64,000 nucleotides of DNA from Sepiola atlantica. Lineage: Eukaryota; Mollusca; Cephalopoda; Sepiida; Sepiolidae. The position numbers and the translations under genes were made by a program. The notes under the pieces are model-generated. The model had not been told where the DNA came from, did not search any database, and worked only from the letters and a program-made list of their open reading frames with translations. The stretch covers positions 33,878,986-33,942,985 of the forward strand of contig OY744516.1 in the NCBI GenBank assembly GCA_963556195.1, written 5' to 3'. Below, in pieces: positions 32,451 through 43,189 of the stretch; the first letter of the stretch is position 1, and each line of letters opens with the position of its first letter.

Positions 32451-33065
32451 TTAGAAGAATACCCATTTCAGGACGGGTAAAACTAATTCCGTAGTAAAAC
32501 AGTTTTGAACCACTTTTAAGGCTCTTTACACAGATTAAAATAAAGATATAATGCTACTAAACCTTCTGTCTAGAATACTTATTCCAATTTTGATCAAAAT
32601 TCATTATATTGTTTTGATTCTAGAAAATGTTTAAAATTAAAGGCTTAAGAAGAAATTGAAATTCATGGACCCTTGCTTAATTGATGTCTAATGAATATGA
32701 ATCAAATTCAATGAAAATCTGAAATATAAGAATTTTCAAATGGGAAGTTTTGCCTATATTATGCTCCCTGAAAACTCTATAAATATTCTAAATAAACTGA
32801 AGTTTGGGGAATATTTTTTAATTGATGTTTAATACCTATTGTTAAATTTTTCAGAAAAATCAGAAGTACCTGAAATTTCATAAAAGGCACCCACTTTTTT
32901 TTACCTCCTTTGCATAAAACTAAATTAAACTAAATATAACCCACATTAATACCATTACACCTAGCAGATGTGTTCCAAAATTCATAAGTATCGGTTTATT
33001 AGTGTAGGAGTGAATCCTACACATTGAAATAAACATATACACATACCTAACTCCATATAAATAGA
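32451..33065 (-). mobile_element. Non-autonomous Helitron N1, near full length
   Basis: Minus strand: starts TCTATTTATATGGAGTTAGG (33065) and ends at TTAG (CTAG with C to T) next to a TA tract (32451-32454). It lies between A/T flanks. The end hairpin is degraded (TTTACCCGTCCTGAAATGGG). About 615 bp, non-coding, collinear with 9366-9961 and 42464-43058. Confidence 0.7.
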
Positions 33066-33114
33066 TATTAGAAGAAAAACAGTTTGTATTTTTATTAATA
33101 GGCAGGGATTGAAT

Positions 33115-33206
33115 GGCTCACAAAAAAATGCCTGAGCAGCCCTGTCGCCATTCTCTGGTAGGGGCGCCACAGGCGATTAGCAATAAACTAACCCCTTCTC
33201 AAAGCG
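33115..33206 (-). mobile_element. U2-SINE family A fragment (middle only)
   Basis: AAAAAATGCCTGAGCAGCCC, GGGGCGCCACAGGCGATTAG and ACTAACCCCTTCTCAAAG match the middle of the 28361-type element, inverted. Head and tail are missing. Confidence 0.6.
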
Positions 33207-33675
33207 CTTTATTTAACAGAAATGTAAGAGATAAATTGACAGGCAAAAAAAAAGAAGATATTTTTTACTTTGTTGGAAGTTTTTTCTTGAATTCAATCAA
33301 AAATTATAAAGGGAACAAGAATTGTATTGCCATCTTTTCTGCATTTAACTGTTGTCAAACTGACAAAGATCATAAAAATACAATTTTATTAAACCATTAT
33401 GAATAAAATAATTTTCTAATGCGTCAAAGACAATCACTTTGGCCAAATTTAACTCAATCTAACATGACATGTTTGATGTAACTTTTAAAGATGGGGTAAG
33501 GAATATTGCAGACGACTTTTTAATTTACTTTAAAAAATTTCTAGAATACATTTGTGATCTGTTTAACATTGAAGATAATTTTAGAAATGTTTTACTAGTG
33601 TTTACCTTCCTCTCACCGATGGAAAATGTTAAATAAGTTTAAAAGATTGTTATTGAACAGTCAGTGCACAAGAGG
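33207..33675. other. Unassigned stretch
   Basis: Nothing recognised. Confidence 0.4.
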
Positions 33676-33850
33676 ATGGATTCACAAAAAAATGCCTGGG
33701 AAACCCTGTCTGCATTTTTTAGTAGAGGCCCCTCAGGCGATTAGTAATAAACTAACCCCTTCTCAAAGCCCAAAAAGGTCAAACTTATGGGAGGTTGGAC
33801 CTCCTAGAAATGCATAGAACCATATCAACCAGACAGAAAAAAGGTCACGT
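33676..33850 (-). mobile_element. U2-SINE family A fragment (middle)
   Basis: Same layout as 33115-33206, extended through GGAGGTTGGACCTCCTAG. Both are 3'-truncated near the same base, a few bases before AAAAAATGCC, which may mean they descend from one truncated source. Confidence 0.6.
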
Positions 33851-34105
33851 AGCTTCAAAATGGACCAGATTCTTTCGGACTTATTGTTGAGGACGTATCC
33901 ATGACTGGTATGAACATCCTAGCCTCTGTACAAAGCTGTAGAAATGTTTTGCTTTTATTTTATCGTGTATGTAAAAGTAAATATTGTTTTTCGTCAGTCA
34001 ATTAAACATACAAACACATTAGAAATGTATATAAAACAGATCAAAAGACAGCCTATCGTTTCTTATAATACATGTATAGATATATGTATTGTTAGAAATT
34101 TTCTC

Positions 34106-34123
34106 TCCCACTCTGTCTCTCCC

Positions 34124-34177
<54 letters not shown>

Positions 34178-34200
34178 CATACACACACACACACACACAC
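34106..34200. repeat. (CT)n-(TA)n-(CA)n compound microsatellite
   Basis: Three simple tracts in series. The frames across them are artefacts. Confidence 0.95.
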
Positions 34201-34353
34201 ATTAATGTATTTCTATGCAATTGTTTTTATTGGTGATGGTAGCGTTTGTTACTTTGCTTACTGCTATTTCAATAGTTCACTTCCTAAGTGGTACAGATTA
34301 ATGCAGAAGATTGCATTATTAGTCGCCCTTAACTTTATAGGACATATTTTTTG

Positions 34354-34387
<34 letters not shown>

Positions 34388-34394
<7 letters not shown>

Positions 34395-34567
34395 TAATTT
34401 TATACATACATAAAAGTAATCCATGGACACGTGTTTCTGGCTCAGAGCCGTCATTAGCATGGCAAACTTAGACAAGGATCGAATATCTATAGTCTGGTGG
34501 TTTACCACCGGACTATGACGCCTTGCATGTAAATATATGTACGGATTTTAAAATTAACAAAAAATTA
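34388..34567 (-). mobile_element. tRNA-headed, hammerhead-bearing SINE (family F)
   Basis: Minus strand: A-box-like TAGTCCGGTGG, B-box-like TATTCGATCC, about 15 bp, a hammerhead (34421-34462), an AT-rich end, then (TA)n at 34345-34387. A second (TA)n at 34568-34581 borders the 5' side. It matches 8461-8616. Confidence 0.65.
34421..34462 (-). ncRNA. Hammerhead ribozyme, type I, one core change
   Basis: Minus strand: stem I 5' strand CCATG, core CTAATGA (expected CTGATGA), stem II GGCT-CTG-AGCC, GAAAC, stem III ACAC/GTGT (self-complementary ACACGTGT), cleavage base C, stem I 3' strand CATGG (perfect complement of CCATG). Every stem is perfectly paired; only core G5 is changed. Confidence 0.7.
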
Positions 34568-34582
34568 TATATATATATATAA

Positions 34583-35409
34583 TAACAGATTAGAGTTATA
34601 TCATAATGTGATTTAATGTCAATTTTGGAGCAAACGAAATCTTACATATGTTTTTTAAAATAACTCTTTAAATGTTTAAATATTGAGCTTTATTTTGCTT
34701 TGGATATTGATTCTCATGAGAATTGATCTGAACTGTATAAAAGAATTGCTTTTTATATTCTCACACACGCATATATATAGTATAAAAATATACATCAGGA
34801 TAAAAAATAATAGAAAGTACTTTTTTCTTTTCTTTTACTTTTTCTGTCTTCTCTTTGTTTTCATTTATTTCTTTTTTCCATTTCGTTTCTTTTTCCATAT
34901 TTTACTTTTGTTCCTTTCTTTGTTTTCCTTTCATGTTTTTCTCTTTCTTTTATTTTGTTTTCTTGTTTTCTCTTTTTCTTTGTGTATTCTTTCTTTTTGA
35001 CCACTATTTACTTGGAAGGCATTCTCCCAAATTATTCATCCTCCCTTTCCATTTTCATCTTGAGACCCTTACCCCCACACCCATGAAAATCGAAAGTCAA
35101 ATGAACACTAAATGCACAAAAAAGAAAAAAAAACAAAAACCTACGTCTCTTTCTTACTCCTCCTTCCCTCCAAGAATAAAAGAAATGAAAACACTCTTGT
35201 TTATTTGCTTTATATGTGTGGGTGTTTTATGTTGTGTGTATATTTTCAGTCAGGAGGGTCCTTGTCCATGTCAGGCTAGATTGGGTCAGGTCAACCTGCC
35301 AAAAATGTTCTCTCTTTTGCTCTGTGCCAATTCAGAAATCAGAAAAAAAATTAATAAAGAGTCTAGATCTATTAAATGCAATATGCAAACACAAAATCAT
35401 TTCTCTCTC
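34583..35409. other. Unassigned stretch, T/C-rich
   Basis: Long frames at 34683-35481 come from TTTC-rich DNA. No domain recognised. Confidence 0.4.
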
Positions 35410-36175
35410 CTTCTCTCTCTTTTTATGGGGCTGCTTCAGTGGGATGATGGGCAACAAGATGTTTGTTTCCTTTACATTTAAATTTCTGCATACTTGTATG
35501 GTTGGGTGAGCAGGGAGGGAATTCCAAAGTCAAGTGGTCTTAGGAAAGAAACTATCAGAGTAGAAAATCTTCCAGCATCTCGGGGCCTCTTTATTGGAGC
35601 ACGTTCTGTGGAATTACTTTTAAAATGGGCAGAGGGATGCAACTCTGCAGCGATGCAACAGGAGCTAGATTTTGGCAGTGCAGAAGGTCAGAAATTCTTT
35701 TTTTGTATCTTGTTCAAGAGGAAGGCGCTAGTGTTTGCTGCACCAGTCCATATGTGGAAACAATACTCCATGCACAGGTGAATGGTGGCTTTATAGAGAT
35801 ATAGTATACTGGCAGATGTAAGATGTTTTCTAGCCAGGTAGAGGGAGCCTACCATCTTTGCAAACTTGGCAACATCTTCTATGTACTTATTCCAGCTGAT
35901 GTTGTCTGAGAATGTCAGTCTAAGGAGTTTGAACTTTTGGCACTTATGAAGGGTGCTATTGGCCATGACGATCGGTGGTTGGAAAGGTTTCTTGTAGTTG
36001 TATAAGAGGAGCTTCTTGTTGGTAGCATTAAATGACCACCCAGTTTTAGCCTCATTCTACTACAGACTGGAGGTCGTTTTCTGAGGATTAAGCCGTTGTC
36101 TTGCATAAGTTGGCATTTGATTTGCCTTCATGCCGGGAATAGAGCGTGGTTTCATTGGCAAATACACTCATCTCA
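35410..36175 (-). pseudogene. Dead LINE C-terminal region (same family as 16160-17512)
   Basis: Minus strand: NYKKPFQPPIVMANSTLHKC, LLRLTFSDNISWNKYIEDV, YLYKATIHLCMEYCFHIWTG, then RPLDFGIPSLL and a 3' end with ATGCAGAAATTTAAATGTAA. It matches the C-terminal half of the 16160-17512 element residue for residue in long blocks. Broken by stops. Confidence 0.7.
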
Positions 36176-36564
36176 GACACGATTGTATAGAAATTGATAT
36201 ATTAACAGAACATTCAAATAAGTTTCAATAAGGGTTAAATTTTTTAAGTAATCTAAAAACAGCATTAAAATTGTACTTTAATGTTAGATTAATAGAATAG
36301 CATTTAACATTAGCACTAATGTATTAAATGTTAATTTTTTAAAAATTAGATAAATATACAAGCACATAAAAAACAATTACTTCTTCCATAATTGATAAAC
36401 AAATAAATAAAAAAAAACAAGTTAATAAAACCAATAAATATACATAAACAGAAATAAATAACAGATTTAATTACAACTTATTTTTTTCCGAAACTACCAA
36501 GCAAAATAATGAAAGTATCTTAAATAACAACAATAACAACAACAACATAGTGTTAAAAAAAACG
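36176..36564. other. Mostly unassigned; 50-bp block shared with 47690
   Basis: ACATTCAAATAAGTTTCAAT...AATTTTTTAAGTAATCTAAA (36206-36258) recurs at 47686-47738. No gene seen. Confidence 0.5.
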
Positions 36565-36570
36565 AAAACA

Positions 36571-36683
36571 CGCTGAAGACGAATAAATAAAATAAAGACG
36601 AAACGTTGATGAATACATAAATAATATTTTTTGGTGTTCTTTTTTTCAATTTCCATTACGTCGGAACACTATTTCCATTCTTT

Positions 36684-36690
<7 letters not shown>
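36571..36690 (+). mobile_element. Short element E, copy 2, with hammerhead core
   Basis: CTGAAGA (36573-36579) and GAAAC (36600-36604) followed by GTTGATG, collinear with the minus-strand element at 6683-6818. Stem II has decayed. GAAAACAC upstream can pair with GTGTTC downstream as an outer stem. It ends at the (TA)n beginning at about 36688. Confidence 0.5.
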
Positions 36691-36732
<42 letters not shown>

Positions 36733-36823
36733 CATGAAACATCGATGTCTGTAGGTAATAAATAATATTTATATATATATATATATATAGCATGAAACAT
36801 CGATGTCTGTAGGTAATAAATAA

Positions 36824-36855
<32 letters not shown>

Positions 36856-36889
36856 GCATGAAACATCGATGTCTGTAGGTAATAAATAA

Positions 36890-36923
<34 letters not shown>

Positions 36924-36957
36924 GCATGAAACATCGATGTCTGTAGGTAATAAATAA

Positions 36958-37018
<61 letters not shown>
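36690..37018 (+). repeat. Four head-to-tail half-hammerhead units separated by (TA)n
   Basis: GCATGAAACATCGATGTCTG plus TAGGTAATAAATAATATTTA starts at 36732, 36790, 36856 and 36924, each preceded by a (TA)n of different length. The unit equals the 3' half of the hammerhead SINE at 32188-32262 (GAAA, stem III, cleavage site, stem I 3' strand). The CTGATGA half is absent from every unit. Confidence 0.85.
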
Positions 37019-37019
<1 letters not shown>

Positions 37020-37020
37020 A

Positions 37021-37862
37021 ACATCTTTGAACAAAATCAACAACTTCTTTCTGTTAATCCTTTTATTCAATTTTTTGTTTCATTTTACTTCAGTCGAAGT
37101 TCTCCGAAATCAAGGGGTCTCTCCCTGGGGCTAACACTTGATCTTTATATTAGATAGATAGATATTCGAATATTCCATTAAAGTCCTCCTTTACTTGTCA
37201 AACATTGAGTTAGTAAATAAGAACATTAATTTTCTCCTCAATTGACAAGTTAACTATGGTATAGTATATCTTTTATGTGATCTCTTGGTCTTAGCGGATT
37301 CCAGCTCAAGAATTCATCTAGTCTGGTGGAGTATCCAGCTAAGTTCTGTTACTTGAGGTAACATCACTAAGAGATGGTGCTCCATTCCTCATATGAGCCA
37401 GTGTATCGCCATGTCGAGGAGATCTTATTTGGGCTTCGAATACCATGTTATTTTGAATATTTGGTCAGGGTTTACTTGTAGGGTGAAATATCCTCATGTC
37501 AGGTTGTCATGACAAACCCTTGTACAGAGAGACCGTAGACACTCGAGGACGGTGTCTAATATGTAATTTAAACTCTCCTATAGGTAATTCAAACTCTCCA
37601 GTAGGTAATTCAAAAGTTTGTAACGAAAGAAGCAAAATCATTTTTGCACCAAGTACTTTCACTTTAGATATGAATAATTTGCAAGTTTTTTAATTAAAGT
37701 GAAAGAAAAATGTCATTTTACCCTTTTTGACATTTTTTCTTTAACTTTTAATTGAATACTCTGAGGATGATTCTTAACGGAATTGAAAGTACTCAATGTG
37801 TAAATAAGTTGTTCTTATTTTTTAATACTTAAACATCTATGTTTTGGAATTTTGAAGATGGA
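37021..37862. other. Unassigned stretch
   Basis: Contains a 21-bp near-tandem TAGGTAATTCAAACTCTCC at 37575-37615. No gene. Confidence 0.4.
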
Positions 37863-38207
37863 GATTAATAATTTGTATTATTTGGACTACTGTTCTCATC
37901 TTGGATGTTATTCTCACAACGTTTCGGTTGATGTAACCTCCGACCTTCTTCAGATGCGTTTTGTCGAACTTGGGAATCTGTATAAAATTTCGAATTGACC
38001 CCTTTATTTTATCTACATAGATCTATTGGATAGAGCAAGAGCTATCTACCCCCGTGTATTAAATAAAGGGTACAGTTCGAAATTCAATACAGATTCCCGA
38101 GTTTGACAAACCACATTTGAAGAAGGTTGGAGGTTACATTGGTCGAAAAGTTCTGAAAATAACATCCCAGATGAGAACAGGTAGTCAAATAATACAAAAT
38201 TTTAATC
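37863..38207. repeat. Inverted pair of element D
   Basis: Left copy (37863-38005, minus) and right copy (38040-38207, plus) are inverted over about 145 bp, around a short unique centre. Both hold CTGAAGA-like, GGAGGTTAC and GAAACG/GAAAAG segments of element D. Confidence 0.75.
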
Positions 38208-38439
38208 TTTATCAAAAGAATTGAATAAAAGAGTAAGTAGGTAAAAGTTGTTGATTTATTTAATCAAACCTGTAAAAATGAGGGTATGTTGCCTATGTAT
38301 AACTTATCTTATTACAATTATCAATCCTACCGCAATGCCATGCTTTAAGAATCCGTCAGACTGATATTGATTGTGGACTAATTACAAGGTAGGCTACATT
38401 TATTTTTATAATAAATCAAATAATACATTTTTTTTTTTC

Positions 38440-39057
38440 ATTTTTGAAGGAGGCTATTTTTTCTGATATACATACTTTAATCACATAAAATCCATGCTAA
38501 AATATTCCTCAGTTTCGAGATTGAGTTGTATTTGATGAAAAAAAACTTCCATTTTAATTTTTCTAATTAACTGCAATTTGCAATGAACTCACCAAATAAC
38601 TCATCTCTTACAAAGTTTCTATCACTCTCACCCTTTCTCATTGTATGTTGTTTGACCCCCTGCTCTTATTTTATACTTATCTATCACTCTAGTATCCACC
38701 TCACCCTCTCTCTAGCTTCCACCTCACCCTCTCTCTAGCTTCCACCTCACCCTCTCTCTAGCATCCACCTCACCCTCTCTCTAGCATCCACCTCACCCTC
38801 TCTCTGTTTATTAATAGTTAAAGATAATAAAGAAAGGAAAGAATAAAAAGATTAGCATAGTCTATTATAAAAAAAAGTTAAATACCACTACAAGTAGTAA
38901 TATTAACCTTTAGTTGTAGAGAGAGATAGCAAGAAACTGATTTTGGATGTTGTGCTTTTATTTTTTATATTTAACTGGCTTTGAAAGCTAAACTTTTTTC
39001 TAATTCAAACAATCTAACCCGAGCTCGATGGGTGACCCAACGAGTCACATTTTTCTA

Positions 39058-39058
<1 letters not shown>
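38440..39058 (+). mobile_element. Helitron family N2, 3' part
   Basis: Ends GTGACCCAACGAGTCAC, ATTTTT, CTAG (39055-39058), followed by TATATA. GTGAC/GTCAC forms the terminal hairpin. It matches the minus copies at 57438-58372 and 3540-3762. Includes a 23-bp tandem array (CTAGCTTCCACCTCACCCTC plus TCT, five units, 38690-38805). The 5' end is not identified. Confidence 0.6.
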
Positions 39059-39096
<38 letters not shown>

Positions 39097-39103
<7 letters not shown>

Positions 39104-39330
39104 ATTATATTTTACCTACATACGACGTCATTTTGAGCTTACGGCTCTGTTAAGCACAGGTAAATAACAATCTCAGACGGTCACAGGGCGCGAACCCGGT
39201 TCACAGAGACACCTTGAATCTGTAAGTGTTCAGCTAGTCCCATGAGGCTATAAGAGATTGTCACGTGATAACGGAGAAATTAAGTGATATTTACACTGAA
39301 AGTGGCGAGTATAAATATCTAAACATTTGA
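39097..39330 (-). mobile_element. tRNA-headed SINE with hammerhead-like 3' part in (TA)n
   Basis: Minus strand: A-box-like TAGCCTCATGGGA, B box CGGGTTCGCGCCC, then the hammerhead remnant (39114-39161), an AT-rich end and (TA)n at 39060-39096. Same family as 6365-6640. Similarity also extends upstream of the A box. Confidence 0.65.
39114..39161 (-). ncRNA. Hammerhead remnant (SINE-borne)
   Basis: Minus strand: stem I 5' ACCTGTG, core CTTAACA (degraded CTGATGA), stem II GAGC-CGTAA-GCTC, AAAA, stem III region ACGTCGT, cleavage GTA, stem I 3' TGTAGGT. Stems persist but the core is lost. Probably inactive. Confidence 0.5.
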
Positions 39331-39461
39331 TAGAACTCAACGACAGAGTCTGAGCATTGCACTAAGGTTTTTAGGTGAATGTTTATTTTTTACGACAGTG
39401 CTCTACTTTCAATTTTACGTGAAAGGGGCTTCTAATGATATTAAATTATATTTTAATATTT

Positions 39462-39490
39462 TACCTACGTACGACGTCGTTTCAGACGGT
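39462..39490 (-). ncRNA. Partial hammerhead (3' half)
   Basis: Minus strand: GAAACGACGTCGTACGTAGG. GAAAC, then stem III as the perfect self-complement ACGACGTCGT, cleavage A, then CGTAGGT. The 5' half is missing. Confidence 0.5.
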
Positions 39491-39596
39491 AATAACAAAA
39501 ATATAAAAGAAAATGAGCTTCTCAAAAATCAAGTTGAATCAAGACTGCAGACTTTGTGCACACAAATGGCTTAATATCTTTTCAGATAGAACATTA

Positions 39597-39735
39597 TAAC
39601 TATAATAGATGTGGCTTAACACTTTGTATTCAAATGTATAAAAAGGTTTAGAAATTTATTAAGACACTTCCAATTATTGGATGAACCATGAAACTGCAGT
39701 AAAGTGTTAAGATAAGCCACATTTATTATGAATAT
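39597..39735. repeat. Imperfect inverted repeat, ~35-bp arms
   Basis: TAGATGTGGCTTAACACTTT (about 39608-39627) is answered by AAAGTGTTAAGATAAGCCAC (about 39702-39721). Confidence 0.6.
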
Positions 39736-39739
39736 ATAT

Positions 39740-40094
39740 GTATGTAAGGGATGTTATGTGCTCGACAGGATGCATAGTACCCTGGTTTGAGGTTGAAATG
39801 CTAAAACTAATAGTTTCATTTAAATTACCCCCCTTGAGAATTAATGAACATCATACTTTAAGAAAGGTCTTCATAATTTAGCCCTTATTTTTTATTAAAT
39901 AACTTTAATTAATTACTTGTAATATCGACAAAACTATTGCATGTATATAGGAAAATAGGATTAAAAATTACAAATGAATAACACCAAACATTAATTTATT
40001 ATAAACTGTTTAAAAAATAGTTATGCAAATTAGGCATACAAATAGCTGTGTTTGGGTCTTTGCTCTCTACTATATATACAGTATTTCAAAAGAC
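39740..40094. other. Unassigned stretch
   Basis: Nothing recognised. Confidence 0.4.
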
Positions 40095-40112
40095 TATGTT
40101 GTATCATTGATT

Positions 40113-40440
40113 GATACACACCATAAACTGGTATCGTCTTGGCCTTCGGGGCTTGATTTGCGCCGGTCTATGGGTCTGTCCTGTGCAGTTCTAGGAGGTC
40201 CACCCTCCCAGGCTTTGCCTCCCCTCTTTGGGGAGGAGTAGGTTTATTGCTTGCTGTCTGAGGCGCCCCTACCGGGGAATGCCGACGGGGCTGCCCAGGC
40301 AATTTTTAATGGCCAGAGTGCTCACCTTCTCGGGCGCTGGCTTTTAAAACCCCACTTTCCGACCCGAGCTTGGGTCACATCTTACTTGTGGGAGTAAGAT
40401 AAACCTGGCCTTGTGCCTAACCTCCTGGGGAGGTAAATAA
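40113..40440 (+). mobile_element. U2-SINE family A, 5'-truncated, 18-bp TSD
   Basis: Begins inside GATACACACCATAAACTGG, so the U2 head is lost. It holds the complete middle and both 3' modules (GGGTCACATCTTACTTGTGG and GGCCTTGTGCCTAACCTCCT). TATGTTGTATCATTGATT (40095-40112) is repeated at 40441-40458 with one mismatch. A TSD around a 5'-truncated copy fits target-primed reverse transcription. Confidence 0.9.
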
Positions 40441-40458
40441 TATGTTGTATTATTGATT

Positions 40459-41387
40459 TAAATAACAGTGAGCCGTTTTGGTGGTAATATAGGTGTGATA
40501 AATGAAAAAAAACTTTCTCATTTATTCATTTGGATGGGTAGTATGCTATCAAATGAATTAGAATCAAACTAAACCAGGGAAACTAACTTTTTGTGGTTAC
40601 TCCTGAACTGGATGCTACAATTACACCCAAACCATCTTTTGTAAGAGTTGGCCTATTGTGAAGCATTTAAGAAGCCCGTCCCCTTGATAACAAAAAAAAG
40701 GGGGCCAAAAAAGCATTTACCTTGCAAAGGCAAACAAATGGCGTAGGTTTCAAAGGAACAGATTCTGCAAAAAAAGAAAGTCAGAATGAAGAGAGTCAAG
40801 AGGGGAGGGGTGCAATGCATAAAGAAACAAATGAAACAAGAAAAACAAAATTAAAAGTGTGCGTGTGTGTGTGACAGGAGGGGATCTACATTTACAGAGA
40901 AAGATTAAATCACATGTGAGAAGGAAAATTTAATTCATGTCAGTTGATGAATATATGTTTGAAGTGTGTGCATTAACAGTGTGACTGTTTGTGTAAACGT
41001 AGAGAACAATGCGTGCATGGATCTGATAAAGCCAGGTCAGCCAGATACATTTATTAAAGAATATAAATATATATTTAACATCTGTCTGCCTGCATTAGGA
41101 AATAGAAGTCATGCTTATCCCGGCAAAGAAAATCTGATGTGTGGGATTTTCTTACTGTTTATTTTTTCATTTTCATCAGAAAAAAAAAAAATTATTGTTT
41201 TTTTTTTGTTTTTTTAATACGTTTAGAGAAAGAGGAAATAGTTAAACATTAAATTAAATACTTAAAAAATTAACTTAACTAAAAGAATGTGATTAGTTAA
41301 AAGAAAGTTGTGTACTTATATCATTTTACTGTTTATTGTTGTTCAGTGTGGCTCCATCAGTAGGGAGGGAGTGATAATAATGGTAAA
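40459..41387. other. Unassigned stretch
   Basis: An 83-codon frame at 40966-41217 has no recognised motif. Nothing else. Confidence 0.4.
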
Positions 41388-41888
41388 AAATACAGAATAG
41401 TTAACACTCGATAACTAATTAAAACAACAAATAATTTATCTCAAACGCATTAGAATGAAATTCTCTACCTAGCTAACCAAGTTTTATGTTTATCACTTTT
41501 TATGTTACACTTTTCCTTCTATAAAAGCAATCTTCTCAACACTTAATATCGACCAAGACCTGCAGGCATGTAGGTAGAGAATTTCGAACTGGACCCTCTA
41601 TTTAATCTTCATCTTAGATATATCATATAATACAACTTAATAATTGCAGCAAAAACTTAGAAAAGTCAAAATATATAAAGTGTTTAATTCATGGGCATTA
41701 TATATCAAAAAGGAGGTTATATTTAGCAAAACCATCGATATGTTAATATTATTATGGTACATACAGAATAGTTAATATTCGATTACTTTTAAAACAAAAA
41801 ATAAATTATATCAAACGCATTAGAATGAAATTCTCTACCTAGCTAGCCAGGTTTTAACGTTTATAACACTTTTTATGTTACATTTAAC
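41388..41888. repeat. Direct duplication of ~130 bp, 373 bp apart
   Basis: AAACGCATTAGAATGAAATT and CTCTACCTAGCTAACCA occur at 41443-41485 and again at 41813-41855, with similarity from TACAGAATAGTTAA to CTTTTTATGTTACA. Confidence 0.75.
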
Positions 41889-42463
41889 CAATTAATTCAG
41901 GACATCAATAACCATAAGAAAAAAATGAAACCAACATTTTTTTTTTTTTTTTTTTTTTAAATTTTTATAGGTGTTTTAAAATTTATGCAAAATTCACAAG
42001 ATGTTTCTATTATTTTGTCCAATCCCTTTATATGGATGGTATATAAGCTTCTCATTTGTAGCATTGTGAAAATAGTGGGGTTCTTGTTTAGCCGTTTCTT
42101 TCGAGGAAGTAGGTGTTATTGCTTATGTAGCACAATCTCCTCATGATGGTTTCTGTTGTGTAGGCTGGATGATAAAAATTAATTTCATTCTTTATTACAA
42201 AAAGACAGTGTCATTTCAAATATGGATTCTCTAAAAACAAGTCACGTTTCTTTGTAAAATAATCATCGCATGGATTCACATCGGTTATTCATAATATCTG
42301 TGCATGCAGTGGTGTGAAGAAAGAGGGACCAACGAGGCCGTCATCCTGGGGTTCAAATAGAGAAATAAATAAAATGGTAATTTTAAAATTTTAGCACTGA
42401 TGAATCAAGTTTTGGAGGCTATGCACACTGTCAGAAATGTCTGTTAGCCCCTTATTCCTTATA
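41889..42463. other. Unassigned stretch with a T run
   Basis: T run at 41938-41959. No gene. Confidence 0.4.
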
Positions 42464-43058
42464 TCTCTATTTATACAAATTTAGGTGTATAATGTGTATA
42501 TGTTTATATATTTCTATGTACAGGATTTACTCATAAACTAATTAACCGATCATTAAGAATTTTAGAACGTTGCTGCTAGGTGTCAGGGTGGGTAATAGAA
42601 GCTATATTTAGTTTAATTTAGTTTACGACCAAAGATGGAGTGGAAGCCAGTTATGAAAATTCAGCTACGTTCGAATTTTGTGAAATTTGAACAATAGGTA
42701 TTAGATATCAATTAATAAACATTCCCCAACTTTCAGTTTCTTTTGAGTGTTTTAAAGAGGTTTTAGGGGGCATAATATGAGCACAACCTCCCATTTTGAA
42801 ATTCAAGATTTCAGATTTGCGTTAAATTTGACTCATAGTCATTAGACACCAATTAAGTAAGATACCCTGAATTTCAATTTTTTCTTATGACCCATTTTAA
42901 AAGCCTTAAATTTTAGACATTTTCTAAAATCAAAATCACAATAAGGATTCTAGACATAAGGGTTAGTAGCATTATATCTTAATTTTAATGTTCATAGTGA
43001 GACCTAAAAGTGGTGAGAAACTGTTCTGTTCAGAAAGTAATTTTACCCATTCTTCTAA
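42464..43058 (+). mobile_element. Non-autonomous Helitron N1
   Basis: Starts TCTCTATTTATACAAATTTA after A, and ends CATTCTTCTAA followed by T (CTRR with CTAA, 43055-43058). Collinear with 9366-9961. The terminal hairpin is degraded. Confidence 0.65.
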
Positions 43059-43189
43059 TAGAAATATAAAACTTTAATGTGAACAATAGTCCAAAGAAAG
43101 ACAGTGTAAATGATAAGTCCTCATCTAAAATATGCTACTAAAATGAATCAACGTTTATTAACTATTTTTGTGCGGCATTCACCCCGAGC

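Noticed and set aside
34855..35481. 208-codon plus-strand open frame
   Set aside because: The first half is Phe/Ser/Leu from TTTC-rich DNA; the rest has no domain and no splice-site pattern I can support.
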